Below, piece by piece: positions 1 to 6,342 of a stretch of DNA of 9,530 nt. Positions within the stretch are counted from its first letter, which is position 1, and each line of letters begins with the position of its first letter. This DNA comes from an uncultured Lachnospiraceae bacterium (GTDB taxonomy: Bacteria; Bacillota; Clostridia; Lachnospirales; Lachnospiraceae). The translations under genes were made by a program, and so were the position numbers. The notes below the pieces were generated by a model. It saw only the letters and a list, made by a program, of their open reading frames with translations. It did not search any database and was not told where the DNA came from. The DNA is taken from contig CAMWUP010000058.1 in the NCBI GenBank assembly GCA_947177465.1, positions 1-9,530 on the forward strand. The letters run 5' to 3'.

Positions 1-1
1 G

Positions 2-427
2 GAGACACTTGCTGCGTACGCCTTGTTTGCGCAGGCGCCGGAGCGGGACATACTTCTGCTGGATTATTATGCGGTGCTTGCCGCATACAGAAACGGCGGC
101 ATGGGAAGCCTGTTTTTGCAGAAAATGAAGGAATGTTACAGCGGCAGGGAAGCGATTCTTTTGGAGACGGAGAAGCCGGAAGCCGCGGAAAACGAGGCAG
201 AGTATGTGCTCCGTGTACGGCGCAACGGGTTTTATGAGAGAAACGGTGCAGTGCTGACGAACATACGCAGCAGGGTATATGACGTGGATTTTGATATTTT
301 TGCGATTCCCCTTGCAAAAACGCCGTCGGATGAGGAGGCGTATCAGGAGCTTTCCGTGATATACCGCTATATGCTGGGAGAAGAAAATTACAGGCAGCAT
401 GTCAGTATGGAGTACGAAAATAATTGA
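2..427 (+). CDS. GNAT family N-acetyltransferase, 3' part (start outside window)
   Basis: The reading frame is open to the left edge of the window and ends at TGA 425-427, giving about 141 residues of a longer protein. The TTG at 23 could serve as a start, but the frame continues upstream of it and it has no ribosome binding site, so I treat the gene as 5'-partial. The segment LDYYAVLAAYRNGGMGSLFL fits GNAT motif A: a beta strand followed by the acetyl-CoA pyrophosphate-binding R/Q-x-x-G-x-G/A loop, here RNGGMG, and then a helix. The later RRNGFYERNGA matches the GNAT motif B region, where a helix leads to the 'GFY...GA' strand. The family transfers an acetyl group from acetyl-CoA to an amine in the cytoplasm; the substrate cannot be read from this part. 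Nothing links it functionally to the downstream array. Confidence 0.8.
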   Translation, partial: ETLAAYALFAQAPERDILLLDYYAVLAAYRNGGMGSLFLQKMKECYSGREAILLETEKPEAAENEAEYVLRVRRNGFYERNGAVLTNIRSRVYDVDFDIFAIPLAKTPSDEEAYQELSVIYRYMLGEENYRQHVSMEYENN

Positions 428-440
428 AATTCCTTATTGG

Positions 441-471
441 TGCAATATTGCAAGCTTGCTTGCGATATGCA
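441..471. promoter_or_regulatory. Twin dyads upstream of the small gene (possible operator)
   Basis: TGCAATATTGCA (441-452) is a perfect 12-bp palindrome. It is followed by a similar, less perfect dyad TGCGATATGCA (461-471), with centres about 20 bp apart, roughly two helical turns. A third perfect palindrome, GCAAGCTTGC (450-459), overlaps the space between them. The cluster sits between the GNAT stop codon and the start at 483, immediately upstream of the AGGGG ribosome binding site. Paired, evenly spaced dyads there would fit a repressor operator. This is inferred from symmetry and position only; I found no convincing -35/-10 pair. Confidence 0.3.
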
Positions 472-482
472 GGGGCATGAAA

Positions 483-944
483 ATGAGAGAAACAAAGAAA
501 TCATCGAAGGATATAATAAAAGATATGTTGTCAGGAGATGCGGATAAAATATGGAGCGCGAGTTGTGCAATCTGTTCCTTAAGCCAAAACCATGACAAAA
601 TGATGGAACTGATTCCATATAAAGAGAAGATGTACTATGCAACCCGAAATATTGAATTAGGCGGAGCGATTGTCTCAAATCATAGATTTTTAACGCAGGC
701 ATTCAAGGTATTGGAGGTACACGAAAAAGGAGAGGAATGTCCTTGTAGTTTGCTGGGAGAGGATGCCAGTCCAAAACATTTGCTGGAAGATGGATATTTT
801 GAACTTATGGATGTCATGTATTTCAGTAAGAGCAGTTATATTGACTATTATATAATTCGATGTAATCGTTGCAAAAAATTGTATAAAGTGGAAGAACGAC
901 AGTACCATTATACATGGTGGAGTTGGCAGGAGCTAAAAGAATAG
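483..944 (+). CDS. Hypothetical protein, 153 aa, CxC...CxxC zinc-ribbon-like
   Basis: I do not recognise a named family. I chose ATG 483 because AGGGG (471-475) lies 7 nt upstream. The in-frame ATG at 477 is too close to that site, and the one at 399 would overlap the GNAT gene without a good binding site. The protein has no signal peptide or membrane segment. The N-terminal part (about 1-80) looks helical, with an IWSASCAICSL segment. The C-terminal part has ECPCSLL (Cys86, Cys88) and IIRCNRCKKLYKV (Cys127, Cys130), a spacing that could bind one zinc ion in a ribbon fold, and the C-terminus is Trp/Tyr rich. The gene is visibly more AT-rich than its neighbours, which suggests recent acquisition. 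Its size, soluble character and atypical composition resemble immunity proteins of polymorphic toxin loci, but no toxin partner is visible, so that is only a guess. It ends 26 nt before the first large paralogue. Confidence 0.7.
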   Translation: MRETKKSSKDIIKDMLSGDADKIWSASCAICSLSQNHDKMMELIPYKEKMYYATRNIELGGAIVSNHRFLTQAFKVLEVHEKGEECPCSLLGEDASPKHLLEDGYFELMDVMYFSKSSYIDYYIIRCNRCKKLYKVEERQYHYTWWSWQELKE

Positions 945-970
945 GCGGAGCGGACACGGAGCATAAACAT

Positions 971-3568
971 ATGAAAAAACAAAGTATAACAGCTATCTTT
1001 GCCGCAGCTGCGGTTATACTGTTTTGTTCGGCTGTGATGACAGCAGAAGGAGAGCAGGCGCGTTTAGGAGGAACAAAGGAAAAGCGTTTATATAGTTCTT
1101 TTGCGGAGATGCAGGCATATACAGCGGCGCAGTCTGTGGGGATTATGCCGGTGAACGAATGTTATGTGAAGAAGGACTATGAAATAGGGCTGGACGAGGA
1201 TATCCTTGCGGATTTGCAGGAGTATGTTTTACAGCGTGATTTTGAGGGGGCGCTTGCTGCCTATCGGGAGGAAGAGCTGCTCATAGACAGCGAGGAGCTT
1301 TTGGCAATTTGTCCGGAATTTGAGCAGCTTATGGAAGAATGGGCTGCAAAAAACAATCCTTCTTTTGCGGATTATTATACGGATACGGACAATATTTATC
1401 AGATATATGCGCTGGATTTGGATGAGGAAGAGGGGAAGGAGATACTCTTCTGGTACGAGGGCAGCAGCAGTATTTTTCTGCTGCACCAGGCAGAGGCTGG
1501 ATATTATGTAACCCTTGCCGGTCTCAATACAGGAGTCGGTTATGACATTTACGGTGCAAGAGACGCAAGGCAAATGGTGATTTTTTCGGGAGGGGAAAAC
1601 ACCTATTATCTGCTTGCGGACAATCCCGCGAATCCGGACAGCAGCAGGAGCGTGCTTCCGGGACTTGTTTTAGAGCGGTTCAGACTGAGGGATGACGGTC
1701 GGTTTACTTATGAATACAGGCTGATTGTTCAGGACAGGGCGGCGATTGCGGCGCAGTATCTGTATGCAGATAACAGAAATATCCTGACCTATTGTGTGAA
1801 GGAATATATCGAGGAGAATGTCGCTCTCTTTGGCTATAAGCTGCAGAAGGAGGAAACCATCTGGGGCGATGAGGAAATGCCGCAGCTTGCCAAGGAAGAA
1901 CAGAAAGAGATTGTACAGTCACAGCGAAAGGGTTTAAGCAGCTATGAGGAAGAGAATATTTTGAATTGGTATATACGCGATTATGTGGTCTGTGCGGATT
2001 ATGACGAAGACGGCAGCAGGGAGTTGTTCTGGCGGGACGAATTAGGCAGCAATAAGCTGCTTGTGGAACAGGATGGCGGATATGAGACAGAATATGTCAA
2101 TCTGTACGGCGGGAGCGGCGCCCCCGTAAATCAGATGTGGTTTATAGAATTTTGGGGCAAAACTGTAACCTTTGAAATCACAGAGCTTTATGGAAAAGAG
2201 TATCCTGTTTTGTCTGCGTACCTGATAGAAGGGGACAGGAGGATTCCGATTGTGACATGTCAGCTTGTCTATCAGGAGAAGGTTTTAATCGAAATTCAGA
2301 GAAGCTATTACGGACGAAATGACTTTGGCGTACAGAAGGTGCTGCCGCTCTTTGAAGGGCTGGAGGAAGCAAAAGAAGCGGCAGAGACGTGGTGGGTAGA
2401 GAATCTGGCGGAGCAGGTGGAGGAAAGCAAGGGTGTATTTTCGGTGACATATACGCAGGGAGAGACGCCGCTTCCGGAAGGACTGCTTACCCTTATCAGA
2501 CAGGAATATACCCGTATTCTTTCAGGAGAAGCGGAAAAGGAAAGCTGTCTGGAACCGTATAGGATTGATACAGAAGAAGATAGGGAAGAATTTCTACAAT
2601 ATGAAAGCTGGAGTTCGGAGTTAGAACCATATTGGATGTGGATTGGCGAGGGCGACGCTTATCCGAAAGAACTTTGCGACTGGGCGTACCGCTGGGAGGC
2701 TTTGGACGGAACCGTAAACTATCTGGTGAGCGAAGACTGCGACGGAACCTTTGGGGCGGTATTTTTGGAGTGGTACAGGGATGAGGGAGCAGGTATGGCG
2801 CATAAGGATACTCTCTGCATGTATTTCAGAGGGGATAGCAGCCGTATGATAGCCTACGAGGGCAAGGTATACTGTGTCACCACAGCGTATGATTTTAATA
2901 CGAAAATGTTGACAGGCATGAATATTATAGTGTTGGGAGAAGCGGGCGAATGGGAGCATTACTATCTTTCTCTGTCCGTGGATGCAGAGGAAAGCAGCGC
3001 AAAGATTTTATACAGTGAGGAACTGCCGGATGCGGTTTCGGCTTATGTGGAGGAAGTGTACAGCGAGGTGCTTTCGGCATGTGCAGAACAGCGGATTTAT
3101 AAGGGGAACGGTGCGGAAGGAGAGATACCGCAGGATGCAGCGCGCCAGCTTAAAAATCTGGGTGAACATTTTGACTATTACACAGACAGCGATGACGTCA
3201 GCCCGTACATTGCGGTAGATGTGGACAATGACGGAACGGCAGAGTACTTTCGGACATATTATTACTATTCCTCCAGTTATCACGGGAGATTTTATCAGAT
3301 ATGTTCCATGTACGGTTACAGAGACGGGGAATTTGGGGGAATTCTGTTTGACGGTATCATAGAGGACCTGGCGCCGCAGCGCAGTTTCTTGTGGCAGCTA
3401 TGGTTTGAGGAGTTTGACGGTGTAACCTACCTTTTTACGGTGGAAGGACTGCCAAACTCGCAGAACAGTCTGCTGCGCGTCCGCCTGATCAAGGATGGCG
3501 GGATAGAGGACGTGGGCGTCTTTATGCTGCAGGTGAAGCTGATGGAGGAGATTAGCCGGAATGAATGA
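971..3568 (+). CDS. Large exported paralogue 1 with DxDxDG loops, unknown function
   Basis: This is an 865-residue protein and the first of four tandem paralogues. ATG 971 is preferred over ATG 914: it has GGAG (958-961) at 9 nt spacing and puts Lys-Lys followed by a hydrophobic stretch (about 5-24) at the N-terminus, a signal peptide or anchor. Cys19 lies in that stretch after Phe, which does not fit a lipobox. The body is a twofold repeat of about 360 residues (about 78-440 and 503-860). Each half has a helical part (ADLQEYV...AAYREE / LIRQEY...EPYRID), a beta-rich part, a second helical part, then a DxDxDG loop (D343-Y-D-E-D347-G and D750-V-D-N-D754-G) followed by a Trp-Phe core (W390 and W811). 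The loops resemble calcium-binding loops of FG-GAP/VCBS-type repeats, and LDLDEEEGKEILFW (from about 148) looks like a further degenerate one. EWEHY (660-664) recurs in paralogues 2 and 3. An extracytoplasmic structural or binding role is inferred; no catalytic motif is seen. Confidence 0.88.
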   Translation: MKKQSITAIFAAAAVILFCSAVMTAEGEQARLGGTKEKRLYSSFAEMQAYTAAQSVGIMPVNECYVKKDYEIGLDEDILADLQEYVLQRDFEGALAAYREEELLIDSEELLAICPEFEQLMEEWAAKNNPSFADYYTDTDNIYQIYALDLDEEEGKEILFWYEGSSSIFLLHQAEAGYYVTLAGLNTGVGYDIYGARDARQMVIFSGGENTYYLLADNPANPDSSRSVLPGLVLERFRLRDDGRFTYEYRLIVQDRAAIAAQYLYADNRNILTYCVKEYIEENVALFGYKLQKEETIWGDEEMPQLAKEEQKEIVQSQRKGLSSYEEENILNWYIRDYVVCADYDEDGSRELFWRDELGSNKLLVEQDGGYETEYVNLYGGSGAPVNQMWFIEFWGKTVTFEITELYGKEYPVLSAYLIEGDRRIPIVTCQLVYQEKVLIEIQRSYYGRNDFGVQKVLPLFEGLEEAKEAAETWWVENLAEQVEESKGVFSVTYTQGETPLPEGLLTLIRQEYTRILSGEAEKESCLEPYRIDTEEDREEFLQYESWSSELEPYWMWIGEGDAYPKELCDWAYRWEALDGTVNYLVSEDCDGTFGAVFLEWYRDEGAGMAHKDTLCMYFRGDSSRMIAYEGKVYCVTTAYDFNTKMLTGMNIIVLGEAGEWEHYYLSLSVDAEESSAKILYSEELPDAVSAYVEEVYSEVLSACAEQRIYKGNGAEGEIPQDAARQLKNLGEHFDYYTDSDDVSPYIAVDVDNDGTAEYFRTYYYYSSSYHGRFYQICSMYGYRDGEFGGILFDGIIEDLAPQRSFLWQLWFEEFDGVTYLFTVEGLPNSQNSLLRVRLIKDGGIEDVGVFMLQVKLMEEISRNE

Positions 3569-3890
3569 GGATATTTTTAAAGAATATATCCGGCAGAAAG
3601 AGCCGGATAAGCGCGCGAAGGGATATGCGTGGCATACGGCAGTTGGTCTGCAGGCTGTCGATGGACTAAAGCCTTCGGCATATTTGCTGCAGACTGCTGT
3701 TCAAAATATTGAGGGAGAGATTACCATTGAGGAGGCAAAGCATTACCATGCAAATGAAAAAACGATTATTGCAGACTGCGGCGGTTCTTATCATGGGCGC
3801 GCTGCTGTATGCCTTTGGCATATGGGAGAGCAGCAGGCGGGAACAGTTTACAGGGGAAAAGGAAAAGCGTTGTTATCCGACCGGAAGTGA
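3561..3890 (+). CDS. Truncated VbhA-like antitoxin / Fic N-terminal segment
   Basis: This 109-codon frame starts at ATG 3561, overlapping the end of paralogue 1 by 8 nt, with GGAGGAG (3544-3550) 10 nt upstream, so it could be translationally coupled. Residues 1-60 have the pattern of VbhA-family antitoxins and of the N-terminal inhibitory domain of Fic AMP-transferases: EYIRQKEPDKRAKGYAW, then TAVGLQAVDGLKPSAYL, then NIEGEITIEEAK. The QAVDG stretch sits where the S/TxxxEG/N inhibitory motif would be, with Leu instead of Ser/Thr and Asp instead of Glu. From memory, relatives go on with a last helix such as 'LIxxYYE'; here it is missing after residue 60. The rest (about 63-109) is only the out-of-frame reading of the start of paralogue 2. 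No Fic catalytic domain (HPFxxGNG) is present in the window. Most likely a remnant left when paralogue 2 joined here. A short functional antitoxin is less likely. Confidence 0.6.
   Translation: MNEDIFKEYIRQKEPDKRAKGYAWHTAVGLQAVDGLKPSAYLLQTAVQNIEGEITIEEAKHYHANEKTIIADCGGSYHGRAAVCLWHMGEQQAGTVYRGKGKALLSDRK
3729..3735 (+). promoter_or_regulatory. Ribosome binding site of paralogue 2
   Basis: GAGGAGG lies 12 nt before ATG 3748 and 18 nt before ATG 3754. It is the only strong Shine-Dalgarno sequence near this start, so it favours ATG 3748 over the longer frame from 3709. The same bases are the Glu-Glu-Ala codons of the VbhA-like frame, so the remnant may supply the translation signal of the next gene. 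Confidence 0.55.
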
Positions 3891-6318
3891 GGCAAGGGAG
3901 CGGGCGGAGGAAGAACCGGTGCTTTGCGCGCCAGTCAGCGGTCAAGTATCGGAAAAAGAGACGGGGATTGCGGAAGGACTGCTTGCAGAACTGCAGGAAT
4001 ATGTCCGTCGGGGAGAGCAGTCAGAGGCAATGGAAGCATACCGTGACGAGGCGTTGCTGCTGGATGTGGAGGAGCTGACCCGCCTGTGTCCTGCATATGA
4101 AAGGCTGATTGTGGAAGCGGGACTGTGTGAGAGTTCTATTATAGAGGGTCAGAATGTTCTGGAAGGCATTGCCGGAATCTATCAGATTCCTTTAAATGGA
4201 GAGGGCAGCGATACGCTTCTGGTGCAGTACGAAGGGTATGGCGGAAATCGTGGTTATTGGGTTCTTCTTAAGAAGGTGGGGGAGAGATATCAGGTAGGAT
4301 TAGATTGTATAGGTGCGGGGGATGCGGTTCGACAAGTAAAAGAGCGGAGGAGTGTCATTTTTACATGGGGAGATGGTGAAGAAAGAGGCTGCTATCTGCT
4401 GGAAAAAACCAAAGAGAAGGGGCTTTTTGTGAGGCGGCTTGTATTGTGTGAAGACTGGGAGGAAAGAGTGGAAGACTCTTCCCGGCTTTTTCACGGTGAC
4501 GGAAAATACATCCGTCAGGAGACTACAAGGGCAGTTCCAAGCTTTTACTATCTGAACAGGAAAAGCAGCCTGCTGCCTGCCGTAAAGGCGTACGTGGAAG
4601 CAAATATGGCGTGCTTTGCCGATAAACTGTACGGCTGGGACGGCATTGTCTGGAGGGACCTTACCATATGGGGGGACGAAGAGTCTGCGGTACTTACCGA
4701 AGAGGAAGAGCAGCAGATAGAGGAAGTACTGGGAAGGAGGGTTTACTCCGGCAGTCTGCACGTTGTCTGTGCGGATTATGACAACGACGGCGATGCAGAG
4801 CTGTTTTTCAGAGAGGAAGACGAGGGCATCCGTCTGCTTTTTTGGGAAGACGGCGTCTGTAAGGCGGAGCCGGTGGCACTGTACGGTGAGGAAGCGGCGC
4901 AGATGTGGTTTGTAGAGTTGGCAGGGAAAACCGTAACCTTTGAGATGGTATTGCCTTACGGGAAGGCGTATCCTCTGTTATCAGCATACCTGATAGAAGA
5001 GGAACAAAGGACATTGCTTCTGACATGCCAGCTTGTCTATGGGGATACGGTGGAAATCGGCGGTTTCTATAGCTTGCGGGAGCGTTTTGACTATCAGGAT
5101 ATTTATGGATTTTGTCCAGTGGTGTCTCTGGCGAAAGAATATCAGGCGGCACCATGGGAGAGTCTAAGCCCTGAGATGGCGGAAGTATGTGGAGAAATCA
5201 GAGTAACGCCTGCGTGGGACGAACAGCCTTTTTCGGACAGTTTCCTTTCTTTTATTAGACGGTGCTATGGCGAGGTGCTTGCGGGGAGAGGGCGGTTTGG
5301 GCAATGGCTGGAGCCTTACGAAATTGACGGGGAGGAAGACAGAGAGCGCGTCCTGCTGCTTGCGGGGATAGAGGACGAGTGGCTGGCAAGTCTGTACGGC
5401 TGGGCGTACTGCTTTACTTCCCCTGACGGTTCAGAGCATTTTTTGGTTGATATGGACTGTGGAGGTACGATTGGCGCCTGCACATTAGAATGGTATAGCG
5501 TAGAGGGAGAAGAGATTCAGTATGTAGATGCCTTAACAGACCATTACAGGGGCGATTACAGCGGGATAGTGTTGTTTGAGGGGCAGGTTTACTGTATTAT
5601 CACGGACTATGATTTTGGGACGAAAAATCTGTGCGGCGTGCATATTCTGCCATTAAATGATAAGGGAGAGTGGGAGCATTATTATCTTTCTCTGACGCCG
5701 GATGTGGAGAACTACCAGCCGGTCTGTCTGTACGGTGGACAAAAAGCGGCGCTTTCAGACTATGTGGAAAGCGTGTACAAAGAGGCGCTTACTGCCAGCA
5801 TAGAGCAGGAGATTTTTGTGGGAATCGGTGAAAATGCTGCCATAACCGCCAGGCTGCGCCGCAGCATCAAAAATAAAAATATTTTTGCATTGGGGAACCA
5901 CTACAGGGTAATCGATGCGGACAATGACGGGGAGCGGGAGGTTATCAGTACAGATTATTTTTGGCCTTCTTCTTACCATCAGCCTTTTATGGTGGAGTAC
6001 GATATGTATGGCTATCACGACGGAGCATTTGTGGAATTTGACATGCAGAATATTTTAAATGGCTATGATGAGTATAAGCAAACAACAAGGAGCGATTCTT
6101 ACAGGGTAGATTGTTATCTGGCGCAGATATGGTTTGAGGAGATTGACGGCGTCACGTACCTGTTTACTCTTGATTTGCTGTCTCCGACCGGTGATTACCT
6201 GCTGCGCGCCTGCGTAATACAGGAGGGGACTGCGGAGGATGTGGGCGTGTGGCTGTTACATGCCGCAATGCTTGAAAACATAGAGGAAGCGGTTTATGTG
6301 AGTTATACGCTGGGTTGA
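3748..6318 (+). CDS. Large exported paralogue 2 with DxDxDG loops, unknown function
   Basis: This is an 856-residue protein homologous to its neighbours along its length. The start at ATG 3748 is set by GAGGAGG upstream and by the following Lys-Lys-Arg plus hydrophobic segment (about 6-25). That segment has no cysteine and no clear signal peptidase site, so an uncleaved N-terminal anchor is plausible. The internal twofold repeat runs from about 78 (LLAELQEYV) and about 499 (FLSFIRRCY). The acidic loops are D343-Y-D-N-D347-G-D-A-E and D723-A-D-N-D727-G-E-R-E, each followed by a WFxE core (WFVELAGKTVTFE and WFEEIDGVTYLF). EWEHYYLSL begins at 641. The first loop falls at the same residue as in paralogue 1, while the second half is about 27 residues shorter. 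The family is not one I can name, and no enzyme motif is visible. The exported location and metal binding are inferred from the signal segment and the DxDxDG pattern. Confidence 0.87.
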   Translation: MQMKKRLLQTAAVLIMGALLYAFGIWESSRREQFTGEKEKRCYPTGSEARERAEEEPVLCAPVSGQVSEKETGIAEGLLAELQEYVRRGEQSEAMEAYRDEALLLDVEELTRLCPAYERLIVEAGLCESSIIEGQNVLEGIAGIYQIPLNGEGSDTLLVQYEGYGGNRGYWVLLKKVGERYQVGLDCIGAGDAVRQVKERRSVIFTWGDGEERGCYLLEKTKEKGLFVRRLVLCEDWEERVEDSSRLFHGDGKYIRQETTRAVPSFYYLNRKSSLLPAVKAYVEANMACFADKLYGWDGIVWRDLTIWGDEESAVLTEEEEQQIEEVLGRRVYSGSLHVVCADYDNDGDAELFFREEDEGIRLLFWEDGVCKAEPVALYGEEAAQMWFVELAGKTVTFEMVLPYGKAYPLLSAYLIEEEQRTLLLTCQLVYGDTVEIGGFYSLRERFDYQDIYGFCPVVSLAKEYQAAPWESLSPEMAEVCGEIRVTPAWDEQPFSDSFLSFIRRCYGEVLAGRGRFGQWLEPYEIDGEEDRERVLLLAGIEDEWLASLYGWAYCFTSPDGSEHFLVDMDCGGTIGACTLEWYSVEGEEIQYVDALTDHYRGDYSGIVLFEGQVYCIITDYDFGTKNLCGVHILPLNDKGEWEHYYLSLTPDVENYQPVCLYGGQKAALSDYVESVYKEALTASIEQEIFVGIGENAAITARLRRSIKNKNIFALGNHYRVIDADNDGEREVISTDYFWPSSYHQPFMVEYDMYGYHDGAFVEFDMQNILNGYDEYKQTTRSDSYRVDCYLAQIWFEEIDGVTYLFTLDLLSPTGDYLLRACVIQEGTAEDVGVWLLHAAMLENIEEAVYVSYTLG

Positions 6319-6328
6319 GGGATAAAAT

Positions 6329-6335
6329 GGAGGAG
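6329..6335 (+). promoter_or_regulatory. Ribosome binding site of paralogue 3
   Basis: GGAGGAG is 7 nt before ATG 6343, close to the ideal spacing, and it fixes the start. The whole gap between paralogues 2 and 3 is only 24 nt and holds no promoter or terminator, so these two genes are very probably cotranscribed. Confidence 0.75.
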
Positions 6336-6342
6336 TAACACT

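Noticed and set aside
424..452. Possible sigma-70 promoter beginning TTGAAA at 424-429.
   Set aside because: At 16-17 nt spacing the only -10 candidates are TATTGC or ATTGCA, both poor matches, so the promoter is not supported.
399..482. Upstream extension of the small gene to ATG 399.
   Set aside because: It would overlap the GNAT reading frame by 29 nt, has no convincing ribosome binding site, and would place the palindrome cluster inside the gene. ATG 483 has AGGGG at 7 nt.
914..970. Upstream start of paralogue 1 at ATG 914.
   Set aside because: It adds 19 residues that hide the signal segment and overlaps the previous gene. ATG 971 has GGAG at 9 nt and gives a typical exported N-terminus.
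3709..3747. Upstream start of paralogue 2 at 3709.
   Set aside because: The extra 13 residues have no counterpart in the other paralogues, and the strong GAGGAGG lies downstream of that codon, pointing to ATG 3748.
4300..4761. Several - strand frames of about 70-150 codons opposite the large genes (for example 4300-4761 and 7777-8238).
   Set aside because: They lie antisense to well-supported genes, contain no recognisable domain, and have no conserved counterparts at equivalent positions of all paralogues. They are frame shadows.
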